Positions 8,832-18,621 of a stretch of DNA of 44,077 nt are shown one piece after another. The translations under genes were made by a program, and so were the position numbers. The notes below the pieces were generated by a model. The model saw only the letters and a program-made list of their open reading frames with translations, ran no database searches and had not been told where the DNA came from. The stretch is from Thauera terpenica 58Eu (GTDB lineage: Bacteria; Pseudomonadota; Gammaproteobacteria; Burkholderiales; Rhodocyclaceae). The stretch covers positions 1-44,077 of the forward strand of contig NZ_ATJV01000056.1 of the NCBI RefSeq assembly GCF_000443165.1. Reading direction: 5' to 3'. Numbering within the stretch: position 1 is the stretch's first letter; each line of letters starts with the position of its first letter.

Positions 8832-9800
8832 ATGACAAAACCGTCCAAATCGATATCTTGCTGCTTGAACGCCTGCGCCGTGTTTCGGCGTCGGGCGAAG
8901 TGCGTGCTCGGCTTGCTGTGGGTGCTGCCGGCGCCGGCTGCATTGGCGATCGACGAGGCACGCATTGCGCAGGCCTTCGCTGAACAGGCGCGCTACCTGG
9001 CCGCCGAAGCGGTGAGCTACGAACACGGTGAAGGGGTTCCGCGTGACCAAGCCTATGCCGCCCGGCTGTACTGCGAATCCGCGCGTCTGGGCGATGCACA
9101 GGCGATGTACTCCCTGGGCTGGATGTATGCCAACGGGCGCGGCATCGAACGCAACGACGCCTATGCCAACACCTTGTTCGCCATGGCGTCCTTCGCAGGT
9201 GACGCACTCGCCGCTCGCATGCAGCGTGTGACCGGCAGCTACACCGGTGCGGTGCCGGATTGCCTGCACACTCCCGCTGCGATCTTGCAGCAGCGCTGGC
9301 CGGTCGACGCCCTCATTGCACGCCTGTCGGCCGAGCGTCAGGCGATCGCCCGCCTGCTCGCCGATCTGGCGCCGCAATACGGCATCGAGCCCGCGCTGGC
9401 GCTGGCCATCGGCCTGACCGAGTCGGCCCTGAATCCGCAGGCGCTGTCGCCGAAGAACGCAATGGGGGTGATGCAGCTCATCCCCGAAACCGCAGTTCGT
9501 TTCAATGTCAGTCGTCCCTACGACCCGGAACAGAACATCCGGGGCGGGCTGGCCTATCTGCGCTGGTTGCTGGCCTATTTCGAAGGCGACATCGCCTTCG
9601 TCGCGGCCGGCTACAACGCCGGTGAGGGCGCGGTCGATCGTTACCGTGGCGTCCCCCCCTACCGCGAGACGCAAGCTTATGTGGATCGCATCCTGCGTCA
9701 TGTGGGGCAGGAACTGCATCCCTTCGACAGCGCGGTGACCAAGCCCAGCCAGATGTTGCGCGGCTTGCGTCTGGCCGCGCAGGAAGACCAAGAGACATGA
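8832..9800 (+). CDS. secreted lytic transglycosylase with Sel1-like repeats
   Basis: 322 aa. A long signal peptide (hydrophobic CVLGLLWVLPAPAALA) is followed by one or two Sel1-like repeats (about 55-110, AARLYCESARLGDAQAMYSLGWMY split over two helices) and an SLT domain (about 175-300). The catalytic Glu is E197 in GLTESALNP; AMGVMQLIPETA and AGYNAGEGAV are the other SLT motifs. It should cleave glycan strands of peptidoglycan in the periplasm. The start has no good ribosome binding site, so it is tentative. It is 137 bp after prsT and overlaps the protease gene by ATGA, so these two are coupled. Peptidoglycan remodelling to fit an envelope-spanning export complex is conceivable, but there is no direct evidence. 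Confidence 0.87.
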   Translation: MTKPSKSISCCLNACAVFRRRAKCVLGLLWVLPAPAALAIDEARIAQAFAEQARYLAAEAVSYEHGEGVPRDQAYAARLYCESARLGDAQAMYSLGWMYANGRGIERNDAYANTLFAMASFAGDALAARMQRVTGSYTGAVPDCLHTPAAILQQRWPVDALIARLSAERQAIARLLADLAPQYGIEPALALAIGLTESALNPQALSPKNAMGVMQLIPETAVRFNVSRPYDPEQNIRGGLAYLRWLLAYFEGDIAFVAAGYNAGEGAVDRYRGVPPYRETQAYVDRILRHVGQELHPFDSAVTKPSQMLRGLRLAAQEDQET

Positions 9801-10606
9801 ACCACCAGTCCCCGCAGCAAGTGCAGTCCTCACACCGTCGCCGCATCCTCCACGCCGCTTGCGCACTCGGCCTGACAGTCGGTCTGTCCGGGCTCGTGCG
9901 CGCTGACCTGGTCGGCATCCTGCCGCATATCAAGCCTTCGATTGTCGCGGTAGGGACTTATCAGCGTACGCGCAGCCCGGCGTTCCAGTTTCGGGGCACC
10001 GGCTTCGTCATCGGTGATGGCTTTCTGGTCGCAACCAATGCCCATGTGCTGCCGGACACGATCGCGAGCGAGAACCGTGAAGCCCTGGTCATCGTCGTTC
10101 CTGGTGGGGGTGAGCAAGGTACGGTGAGAGCGGTGAGCCGGGTTGCCGACGAGCGTAGCCGCGATCTGGCACTGTTGCGCCTTGACGGCGGGCCAGCCCT
10201 GCCCGCGCTGGCGCTTGCCGCACGCGAACGCGTGCTCGAAGGGCAGGAGATCGCCTTCACCGGCTTCCCCATCGGCAGCGTGCTGGGCATGACACCGGTC
10301 ACCCACCGCGGCATTGTCTCCGCGATTACCCCGATCAGCATCCCCCAGGCCAACGCGCGCGACCTCAACCCGGCGCTCATCCGCAGTCTCAGCAATGACG
10401 TGTTTCGCGTCTACCAGCTCGACGCCACCGCCTATCCCGGCAACAGCGGCAGCCCGGTGTTCGACCCGCAGACGGGTGAAGTGATCGGCGTGATCAATAT
10501 GGTGTTCGTGAAGTCGACCAAGGAGAGCGTGCTCTCCGATCCGTCGGGGATCAGCTACGCGATTCCGGTGGAGTATCTGCACAAGTTGCTCGCCCAGCTG
10601 CGCTGA
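9797..10606 (+). CDS. secreted trypsin-like serine protease (S1 family, no PDZ domain)
   Basis: 269 aa with a signal peptide (RRRILHAACALGLTVGLSG, cleavage near the following Arg-Ala-Asp). The catalytic triad is visible: His83 in TNAHVL, Asp123 in SRDLALLRL and Ser217 in GNSGSPVF. The fold matches the protease half of DegP/HtrA but the protein ends without a PDZ domain. It acts in the periplasm or outside the cell on unknown substrates. The ATGA overlap with the lytic transglycosylase indicates co-expression. The gene ends 27 bp before the tRNA-Arg on the opposite strand. Confidence 0.88.
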   Translation: MNHQSPQQVQSSHRRRILHAACALGLTVGLSGLVRADLVGILPHIKPSIVAVGTYQRTRSPAFQFRGTGFVIGDGFLVATNAHVLPDTIASENREALVIVVPGGGEQGTVRAVSRVADERSRDLALLRLDGGPALPALALAARERVLEGQEIAFTGFPIGSVLGMTPVTHRGIVSAITPISIPQANARDLNPALIRSLSNDVFRVYQLDATAYPGNSGSPVFDPQTGEVIGVINMVFVKSTKESVLSDPSGISYAIPVEYLHKLLAQLR

Positions 10607-10633
10607 AGGCAAGGGAGCACGCACCAATCGAGG

Positions 10634-10708
10634 TGGCCTCGTCACCAGGAATCGAACCTGGATCTGGCGCTTAGGAGGCGCCTGTTCTATCCGTTGAACT
10701 ATGACGAG
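10634..10708 (-). tRNA. tRNA-Arg (anticodon CCT)
   Basis: On the minus strand the acceptor arm CTCGTCA pairs with TGACGAG, the anticodon stem GGCGC/GCGCC closes the loop CTCCTAA (anticodon CCT), and the T-arm is CCAGG-TTCGATT-CCTGG. A G discriminator and an encoded CCA follow. It decodes the AGG arginine codon. tRNA-Arg(CCT) genes are common integration sites in proteobacteria, but I see no attachment repeat or integrase next to this one. Confidence 0.95.
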
Positions 10709-10725
10709 ACTTGCAGCCGCGCATT

Positions 10726-12837
10726 CTAGCCGTTCGGGGGCTGCTCACCAATAGGCGAAGTGGTGATGACCGGCTTTGTTGTGCCGCTGCGCGGCGTGCG
10801 TTCGCTGCTGACGGACACCGCCTTGACGTCTTCGGTCGGCGGCGGATTACGCAGTGGCGGCAGCAGGAAATCCTGCGGCCGACGCAGGAAGCGGCGCATC
10901 AGCATCAGGCCAAGGCTGCGCCCCTGGGCGAAGCTGATGCGCCGCGCACGCATGGCAACGCTCAATGTCAGCGCAAAACTCACCGCCAGGTTGACCAGCC
11001 CGATCAGCAGCACACCGCTCAGTGCCAGCACCACTGCCTGAGTGCTCAGCTTGAATTCGAGCGCGCTCGAGGCATAGCCCAGGTAGGCGGAGGAAAAGGC
11101 AATGTGACGGATGTCGAGCGGCAGTCCGAACAGCACACCCAGTGCGGTCATGCCGCCGAGCATGAAGCCGAAGAACAGATTGCCCGCCAGGGCGCCCAGA
11201 TTGTTCTCGATGTAGCTGGCGATACGTTCCACGCGCGCCTTGCCCAGCACGCGTCGTGGCCAGCGTAGTTGCAGCAGGCGTTCGGGGATGCGATTGTAGG
11301 CCGACATGTTGTCGTAATAGCCGGCGATCAAGCCGGACAGGAACAGGCAGACGCCAGCGATGGCGGCAAAGAACAGCGCGCCGCCGAGTGGATCGATTTC
11401 CGCCAGTAGCTGATGCGCCTTGTCCGGGCTGACGAAGTGCCTCGCCGTGAAGTGGTGGATGGCCATCCCGACCAGGATCGCCGCCGGGATGGCGGTGCCG
11501 AGGTTGCCGAGGATGGCGGCGAGCTGGCTGCGTACCGTGCGGGCGATGAGATCGGCCAAGGCTTCGAGGTTGCGCGTGCTGCCGCGCGCTTCCCCGATCG
11601 AGGCGACGATGGCGTTGGCGGTCATCGCGGGCTGCTTGGTGGCCACGGTGCCGCCGAGGATATGGATGAGCACAAAGCCAATGCCGTAATTGAGGCAAAA
11701 GGCCAGGGCCTCATTGAGCGGCGCCATGCCCTGCTTGTCGAGCACGATCTTCATGCCCGCCATGAGCGCGATGATCAGACCGCCCAGCATCGCCGAGCCG
11801 AGGATGCTGAAGTATTCGCCGCGGGTGCTGGTGATGTATTTCTCGCCCGTCTTGCTTGCGCTCTCGGTCATGCGCAAGGACAGGATTTCGAGGTTCTGGC
11901 TCCAGTAGTCGCTGAGATGGTTCTTGCGACACTCCGCCCGCACCAGGGTCTTGAACAGGCGCACGATGCGCGGCGCGACGTCGGCAACGACGCGACGTGC
12001 GCGCAACTCCTTGAGCATCGCAATCAGCTCTTCGATGCGGTCCAGGTGCTGGCGCAGACGTTCGAGCTTGAAGGTGAGGGTGAGGCTGGTGCCGATCTTG
12101 GTGGCGCGCTTGCGTACGCGCTGCAAGACCTCGTAGCACTGCGCCAGCATCACCGTCAGGTGGCGATCATCGGTGAGCAGGGCCTTGGGTGTGACCCACC
12201 AGTCGCTGTAGTGCTCGATGTAACTGATCAGTTCGGCGTTCTGGGCGAGAAAGGGTGACTCGTACTCTTCCAGGTTGGGGTCGATGCGTACCAGCTCCGG
12301 GTCGAGGCCAATCGCCGACACGTGGTAGGACAGCACGCGCAAGGACTCGAGGATCTCGCCCACCGCCGCTGGCAGCGGGCTGGCGTCCTCTTCCACCATG
12401 GGCGTCTCGTCGCCAACAAGGGTGGCGATGAGCTCGAGCCAGACCGCGTCGCACACGCCAGTGACCCAGACCTCGTCATCCGGACGGTGAAAGACCGCCG
12501 ACAGCATATCCTTCAGGTAGGCGGTGTCGAGCACCTCGGGTAGCAGGCGATGCGAAATCCGGTTCGAGGTCTCGGAAAAGAACCCGGTCGAAGGCAGCAA
12601 GCCCGATGACACATACAGCGAGACCTGCTTGCGCTCGGCGAACACGCGCAGAAAGGCCGCGCGCAGGGAAGTGAGCAGCTCGGGGTTGCGCGCGAGACAA
12701 TGCATCAGCGTGCGCAGGTTCTCGGCCGCTTCGTCAATCTGGTGGGCCTGTTGCGGGCGCAGGCGATCGACCACAGCCACCCAGGGGGCTACCAGATCCT
12801 CGTCAGCCTGGCCAAAGCGCCTGAGGGTGCTTTCCAT
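10726..12837 (-). CDS. PF10136-type membrane protein annotated as 'site-specific recombinase'
   Basis: 703 aa. The N-terminal half (about 1-330) is soluble and helical (LRTLMHCLARNPELLTSLRA near the start); the C-terminal half has about six to eight membrane segments (for example SAMLGGLIIALMAGMKIVL and GIGFVLIHILGGTVA). This matches the family called 'site-specific recombinase' in Pfam PF10136, a label resting on weak historical evidence. No catalytic motif of tyrosine or serine recombinases is visible, so a role in recombination should not be assumed. It is a common single-copy gene in betaproteobacteria. It ends just beside the tRNA-Arg and is divergent from uup. The true function is unknown. 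Confidence 0.8.
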   Translation of the reverse strand: MESTLRRFGQADEDLVAPWVAVVDRLRPQQAHQIDEAAENLRTLMHCLARNPELLTSLRAAFLRVFAERKQVSLYVSSGLLPSTGFFSETSNRISHRLLPEVLDTAYLKDMLSAVFHRPDDEVWVTGVCDAVWLELIATLVGDETPMVEEDASPLPAAVGEILESLRVLSYHVSAIGLDPELVRIDPNLEEYESPFLAQNAELISYIEHYSDWWVTPKALLTDDRHLTVMLAQCYEVLQRVRKRATKIGTSLTLTFKLERLRQHLDRIEELIAMLKELRARRVVADVAPRIVRLFKTLVRAECRKNHLSDYWSQNLEILSLRMTESASKTGEKYITSTRGEYFSILGSAMLGGLIIALMAGMKIVLDKQGMAPLNEALAFCLNYGIGFVLIHILGGTVATKQPAMTANAIVASIGEARGSTRNLEALADLIARTVRSQLAAILGNLGTAIPAAILVGMAIHHFTARHFVSPDKAHQLLAEIDPLGGALFFAAIAGVCLFLSGLIAGYYDNMSAYNRIPERLLQLRWPRRVLGKARVERIASYIENNLGALAGNLFFGFMLGGMTALGVLFGLPLDIRHIAFSSAYLGYASSALEFKLSTQAVVLALSGVLLIGLVNLAVSFALTLSVAMRARRISFAQGRSLGLMLMRRFLRRPQDFLLPPLRNPPPTEDVKAVSVSSERTPRSGTTKPVITTSPIGEQPPNG

Positions 12838-12900
12838 CTATTGGCTCCTGCATGTCGGTCATGCGCGACACGCTCATATTTGTGCACCGCATTATCGGGT

Positions 12901-12914
12901 AATCCGCCCGGATT
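12901..12914. repeat. short inverted repeat AATCCG-CC-CGGATT
   Basis: A perfect 6-bp inverted repeat with a 2-nt spacer lies in the 139-bp divergent region between the PF10136 gene and uup. It could be an operator half-site pair, but short palindromes like this also occur by chance in GC-rich DNA. Confidence 0.25.
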
Positions 12915-12976
12915 GCGAGTGGGGGGCTAAAATTCCCATATTGCCTTCATGACCGCCTTGCGGACTACCCCACGCC

Positions 12977-14905
<1,929 letters not shown>

Positions 14906-14964
14906 GCACGGCGGCCTCAGGCGCCCGGGGTGTGGACAGGACGCGGGGGCGAGAAAGGCGGGCG

Positions 14965-15867
14965 CTAGAAGACGCCGAGCTGGCTGAACCAGGCGCTCGC
15001 AGCCGCTGCGCCAAGGAACACTGCGAGGTGGAAGGCCGCCAGCCACTGATAGCGGCGTGCGATCCTGTGCGGGTCAAGATCAGAGATCAGATACAGGCGC
15101 GGCTGGAGGGGCTTTCGCATCACGTGCGCCTCGGGTGCGGCCAGGATCTCGTTGCGCACACGGCCGACTTCGCGCTTTGCCGCCATGCGCGCAAGCTCCC
15201 ATTCGCGCACATCGAGTTCGCCGTTGCCGTCAAGGTCGAAGCGCTGCAGCAGCTGGGCCTTGTCCGCCTTCCAGGTCGCGAGCAGCTCGCCTAGCTGAGC
15301 GCGGCTGTCGAAGTCGGCACTGACGCTGCCCAGCGTGATGAATTCGCCCAGGGCGTAGACGCTGTCGTTATTGATCAGTGACCACTGCGTGCTGCGGGTG
15401 TCGCCACGTGTGCTGACATCACGCCGTCGCACCAGCATCTCGGCGCCTTCGGGGTCCACCGCGCACACGCCGCTGCCATCGTCGAGCAGGAAGGAGGCAT
15501 CGCTTTCGCTGGTATCGACCGTGTGCCACTTGCCGTCGGCGCGGCGGCGCTCGGTGAGGACCCGGTACCACAACACCGGCAGGCCATCGACCGGGGAATG
15601 AAGCGGAGTGCCGGCCAGCGCACGCGCGCGGCCACGCAGCTCTACATAGCCCTGGGCTGCGGACGCGATGCGGGATGTGGGTGTGTCCAGGATCAGGCGG
15701 GAGTGCTGCACCGAGCGCAACCAGCCGTAGAGTCCGCTGGCCAGCAGCAGGGCGAGGGCGGCGATGCTGCCCCAGGCCGTGTCTGCACGCAGCGCGGCAG
15801 CGATCACGCCGAGCTGCAGCAAGGGCAGCGCCGCGTCCAGTCGGGCGTGCTTGAGGCGGACCAGCAT
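14965..15867 (-). CDS. GIDE-domain membrane protein with an EF-hand loop
   Basis: 300 aa. Two N-terminal hydrophobic stretches (about 14-48) and one near the C-terminus (about 276-296) flank a cytoplasmic or periplasmic domain resembling the GIDE/MUL1 domain of mitochondrial E3 ligases (PVLWYRVLTERRR, DDGSGVCAVDP). It has no RING domain, so it is not a ubiquitin ligase. A canonical calcium-binding EF-hand loop D-x-D-G-N-G-E-L-D-V-R-E lies at 211-222. It follows lemA by 32 bp on the same strand. In other bacteria GIDE-like proteins sit beside lemA, suggesting a shared membrane role. Function is unknown; calcium binding is inferred from the loop alone. Confidence 0.75.
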   Translation of the reverse strand: MLVRLKHARLDAALPLLQLGVIAAALRADTAWGSIAALALLLASGLYGWLRSVQHSRLILDTPTSRIASAAQGYVELRGRARALAGTPLHSPVDGLPVLWYRVLTERRRADGKWHTVDTSESDASFLLDDGSGVCAVDPEGAEMLVRRRDVSTRGDTRSTQWSLINNDSVYALGEFITLGSVSADFDSRAQLGELLATWKADKAQLLQRFDLDGNGELDVREWELARMAAKREVGRVRNEILAAPEAHVMRKPLQPRLYLISDLDPHRIARRYQWLAAFHLAVFLGAAAASAWFSQLGVF

Positions 15868-15899
15868 GCCTTGGGAGAGTCGCCCTGGGTCGCGCAGGC

Positions 15900-16475
15900 T
15901 CAGGCGCTGAAGAGGGCCTTGAGGTCGATGTCAGCCTTCTCCGCGCTCGAGAACTGCAGCAGCGGTTGGCTGACGAAGGCGAACAGGCGGGCGATGATCA
16001 GGTCGGGGAATTGCTCGATGCGCACGTTGAGCAGGTTGACCGCCTCGTTGTAGAGCTCGCGTCGGTCGGCGATGCCGTTCTCCAGCGCGGTGATGCGGCT
16101 TTGCAACTGCATGAAATGTTCGTTTGCCTTCAATTCGGGATAGGCCTCGGCAACCGCGAAGATCTGCCCCAGGCCGGCCCTCAGCATGCTTTCGGCGGCG
16201 CCCAGTGCGCCGACATCATGCGCCTCGCGTGCCGCGGCCACGCGCGCACGCGCCTCGGTCACGCGGGCAAGGGTGGCTTGTTCGAAGTGCTTGTACTGGC
16301 GGCAGACTTCGACCAGCTTGGGCAGTTCGTCATGGCGCTGCTTGAGCAGCACGTCGATGTTGGCCCAGGCCTTGGCGACACCGTGCTTCAGATTGACGAG
16401 TCCGTTGTAGACCAACACGCCATAGACAAGCGCGACGACAGCGAGGCCGAGCAGCACTGCGGTAGAGATGCTCAT
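15900..16475 (-). CDS. lemA: LemA family protein
   Basis: 191 aa. One N-terminal membrane segment (about 6-25, ending in VYNGLVNLKHGV) is followed by the conserved LemA helical bundle: KAWANIDVLLKQRHDELPKL and, near the end, FPDLIIARLF (the family usually has FP-x-N-x-x-A). The active product is thought to be a membrane-tethered helical domain; its biochemical function is unknown. The start is the ATG at 16475, because the open frame further upstream lacks family-like sequence. The GIDE/EF-hand gene follows 32 bp later, so the two probably form an operon. Confidence 0.9.
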   Translation of the reverse strand: MSISTAVLLGLAVVALVYGVLVYNGLVNLKHGVAKAWANIDVLLKQRHDELPKLVEVCRQYKHFEQATLARVTEARARVAAAREAHDVGALGAAESMLRAGLGQIFAVAEAYPELKANEHFMQLQSRITALENGIADRRELYNEAVNLLNVRIEQFPDLIIARLFAFVSQPLLQFSSAEKADIDLKALFSA

Positions 16476-16563
16476 GGGTCTGACTCCATTGCGAATGTTT
16501 GATGTTACTCCGCTCGTGGGCCGTATGGTCTGCAGAGGCACACGCAGGCGATACGAATAAGGC

Positions 16564-17445
16564 TCAGTGCGCGCAGGCCTGGTGAGGCGGGGGTGGGGAG
16601 GATAGCAGACGTTCGCGGGCGTCCTCGGGGGCGCCGAGGCGCTTGAGCAAGGTCTCGCGCTGCACGCGCAGCAGGGCTTCGAGCTCGGCGATGTCGTCGG
16701 GCACACCGGGATCATCCCAGCCGCGTGCGAGGTGACGGGTGATGCGTGCAGCCAGCTTTATCGTACGGACACGGGGGTCATCCTGCAGGCTGTCGTCAAG
16801 CAGTTGCACCAGCAAGCCGGGCAGGCGCCATGCGCGGATCAGGCCGAGCTGGATTTCGCCCGCGGTGACGCCAAAGACCTGCCGCTGCGCATGGGCCGAG
16901 CGCATGCGGAGGTCAGCAGCCTGGAGCGCATAGACCTGCGCGGTGAGGGCGGGAGCGTGGATCCAGCACACGATTTCGGTGGCTTCGTGCAGGGTGGCGG
17001 CAACGGTGATTTCCTGCACATCGAGATCGTGCCGCATCACCGCGAATTCGCGCGCGAGTTCGGCCACTCGCCGCGCGCGCGCGATCGTCCTGAGCACACC
17101 GACCAAGGCCCGAGGGTGTTCCTTGAGGGCATCCTCCACGGTGGGCAAGTCATTGAAGATACGAAAGAAAGGCTCAAGGCCGATCATCATCACCGCGCGC
17201 TCGATGGTGGTGATGTCATGGTTCTGCGATTTTCGTCTGTGGGTCTCGAGATAAGTCAGCAGGCGCATCGTCATGAGCGGATCGTTGAGCACGATGGCGG
17301 CGATCTGGCGACTGCCGGCGCGGTCCGGGTCGACGCCCAGCGCATCGAGTTCGTGCACCGTGCGCCGCAGCACGGGGAGTGTCTGTTGGGAAAAGTGGGC
17401 GACGTAGGCCTCGACCGACGGCAGGGGGGCAAGCAGTTGGCTCAT
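16564..17445 (-). CDS. HDOD domain protein
   Basis: 293-aa soluble protein. The central region (about 15-220) matches the HDOD domain, a relative of HD phosphohydrolases that usually lacks full metal ligands: IAAIVLNDPLMTMRLL, TTIERAVMMIGLEPF and ATLHEATEIVCW are typical positions. HDOD proteins take part in signal transduction, often with two-component or second-messenger systems, as regulatory scaffolds. I chose ATG 17445 because the 60 codons open upstream are non-family sequence that runs into the divergent promoter region. The C-terminal tail is proline-rich. Divergent from acuI by about 150 bp; partner unknown. Confidence 0.82.
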   Translation of the reverse strand: MSQLLAPLPSVEAYVAHFSQQTLPVLRRTVHELDALGVDPDRAGSRQIAAIVLNDPLMTMRLLTYLETHRRKSQNHDITTIERAVMMIGLEPFFRIFNDLPTVEDALKEHPRALVGVLRTIARARRVAELAREFAVMRHDLDVQEITVAATLHEATEIVCWIHAPALTAQVYALQAADLRMRSAHAQRQVFGVTAGEIQLGLIRAWRLPGLLVQLLDDSLQDDPRVRTIKLAARITRHLARGWDDPGVPDDIAELEALLRVQRETLLKRLGAPEDARERLLSSPPPPHQACAH

Positions 17446-17534
17446 GGGCGCACGCAGCGAAATTCCAGTGGCAGGATTATCGGCTGGCGCGGCCCGAACT
17501 GAAGCGATGCGCCAGAGCGACTCATCTATGGCGC

Positions 17535-17540
17535 TATAAT
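17535..17540 (+). promoter_or_regulatory. candidate -10 element upstream of acuI
   Basis: TATAAT, a perfect sigma-70 -10 hexamer, lies 57 bp before the acuI ATG in the HDOD/acuI divergent region. The hexamer 17 bp upstream (CCAGAG) is a poor -35 match, so activity would need an activator or is weak. Confidence 0.35.
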
Positions 17541-17596
17541 TATCGCCAATTGTGCACAGACGTTCCGTGATATTCCACCGCAGGGAGAGCGCTCGT

Positions 17597-18592
17597 ATGA
17601 ATCCGTTCAAGGCCTTTGTGATCAATCAGGATGCGGACAGAAAAGTGCTTGCCAGCATGGCGACGCTGGCTCCCGAGCAGCTTGACGCCGGCGAAGTCAC
17701 GATTCGTGTGCATTATTCCAGCATCAACTACAAGGACGCGCTCGCCGCCACTGGCGCGGGCAGGATCATCCGGCGCTTTCCCTGCGTGGGCGGCATCGAC
17801 CTGGCGGGTGAGGTGGTCGAGAGTGCCGACGCCCGCTTCAAGGCCGGTGACCAGGTCATTGCCACCAGTTTCGACATCGGCGTTGCGCATCACGGCGGTT
17901 ACGCCGAGTATGCGCGCGTGCCGGCGCAATGGGTGGTGGCCTTGCCTGAGGGGCTGGACCTGTTCGAGTCCATGGCGTTGGGCACCGCCGGATTCACAGC
18001 CGCGCTCGGCATCGTGCGCATGGAAGACAACGGACTGGCGCCGGCCAATGGCCCGGTGATCGTCACCGGTGCGACCGGTGGTGTGGGCGGCCTCGCCATC
18101 GACATGCTGGCGCAACTGGGTTACCACGTCGTGGCGCTGACCGGCAAGGCGGAAGAGGGTGATTACCTGAGGATGCTCGGTGCGGCGGAGATCAAACTGC
18201 GCTCCGAGATCGACTTCGACAGCACGCGTCCGCTCGAGGCCGCACAGTGGGCGGGGGCAGTGGATAACGTCGGCGGGCAGATCCTGCACTGGGTGCTGGC
18301 GACGATGAAGCAGGCTGGCACCGTGGCCAGCATCGGCAACGCGGCGAGCTTCAACATCAGCACCACGGTGTTCCCCTTCATCCTGCGTGGGGTCAGTCTA
18401 CTGGGCATTGATTCGGGCTACATGGGCTTTCCCACACGCCAGCGCGTCTGGGATCGTCTGGCCACCGACCTCAAGCCCCGCCAGCTCGCGGCGGTGACGC
18501 GCACGATCGGGTTCGACGCCTTGCCCACCGCCTTCGACGACTTCATCCACGGCCGGGTCAAGGGGCGCACGGTCGTGCGCATCGGCGGCTGA
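17597..18592 (+). CDS. acuI: acrylyl-CoA reductase AcuI (YhdH/YhfP-family quinone oxidoreductase)
   Basis: 331 aa, zinc-independent medium-chain dehydrogenase/reductase. Conserved features are YSSINYKDALAATG near residue 40, the nucleotide-binding VTGATGGVGGLAIDML at about 155-170, and GIDSGYM-type residues near 275. YhdH/AcuI enzymes reduce acrylyl-CoA to propionyl-CoA with NADPH, and protect against toxic acrylyl-CoA. GGGAG sits upstream of the chosen ATG; an in-frame extension of 15 codons upstream is unlikely. prpE lies 1.3 kb downstream on the same strand, consistent with handling C3 acids. Substrate is inferred from family. Confidence 0.85.
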   Translation: MNPFKAFVINQDADRKVLASMATLAPEQLDAGEVTIRVHYSSINYKDALAATGAGRIIRRFPCVGGIDLAGEVVESADARFKAGDQVIATSFDIGVAHHGGYAEYARVPAQWVVALPEGLDLFESMALGTAGFTAALGIVRMEDNGLAPANGPVIVTGATGGVGGLAIDMLAQLGYHVVALTGKAEEGDYLRMLGAAEIKLRSEIDFDSTRPLEAAQWAGAVDNVGGQILHWVLATMKQAGTVASIGNAASFNISTTVFPFILRGVSLLGIDSGYMGFPTRQRVWDRLATDLKPRQLAAVTRTIGFDALPTAFDDFIHGRVKGRTVVRIGG

Positions 18593-18621
18593 GCCCGGAC
18601 ACAAGCCGTACAGGGGGGGCA

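Noticed and set aside
10634-12837. Genomic island at tRNA-Arg with a 'site-specific recombinase'
   Set aside because: The protein is a PF10136 membrane protein without recombinase catalytic motifs, no repeat of the tRNA 3' end was seen, and neighbouring genes are ordinary core genes.
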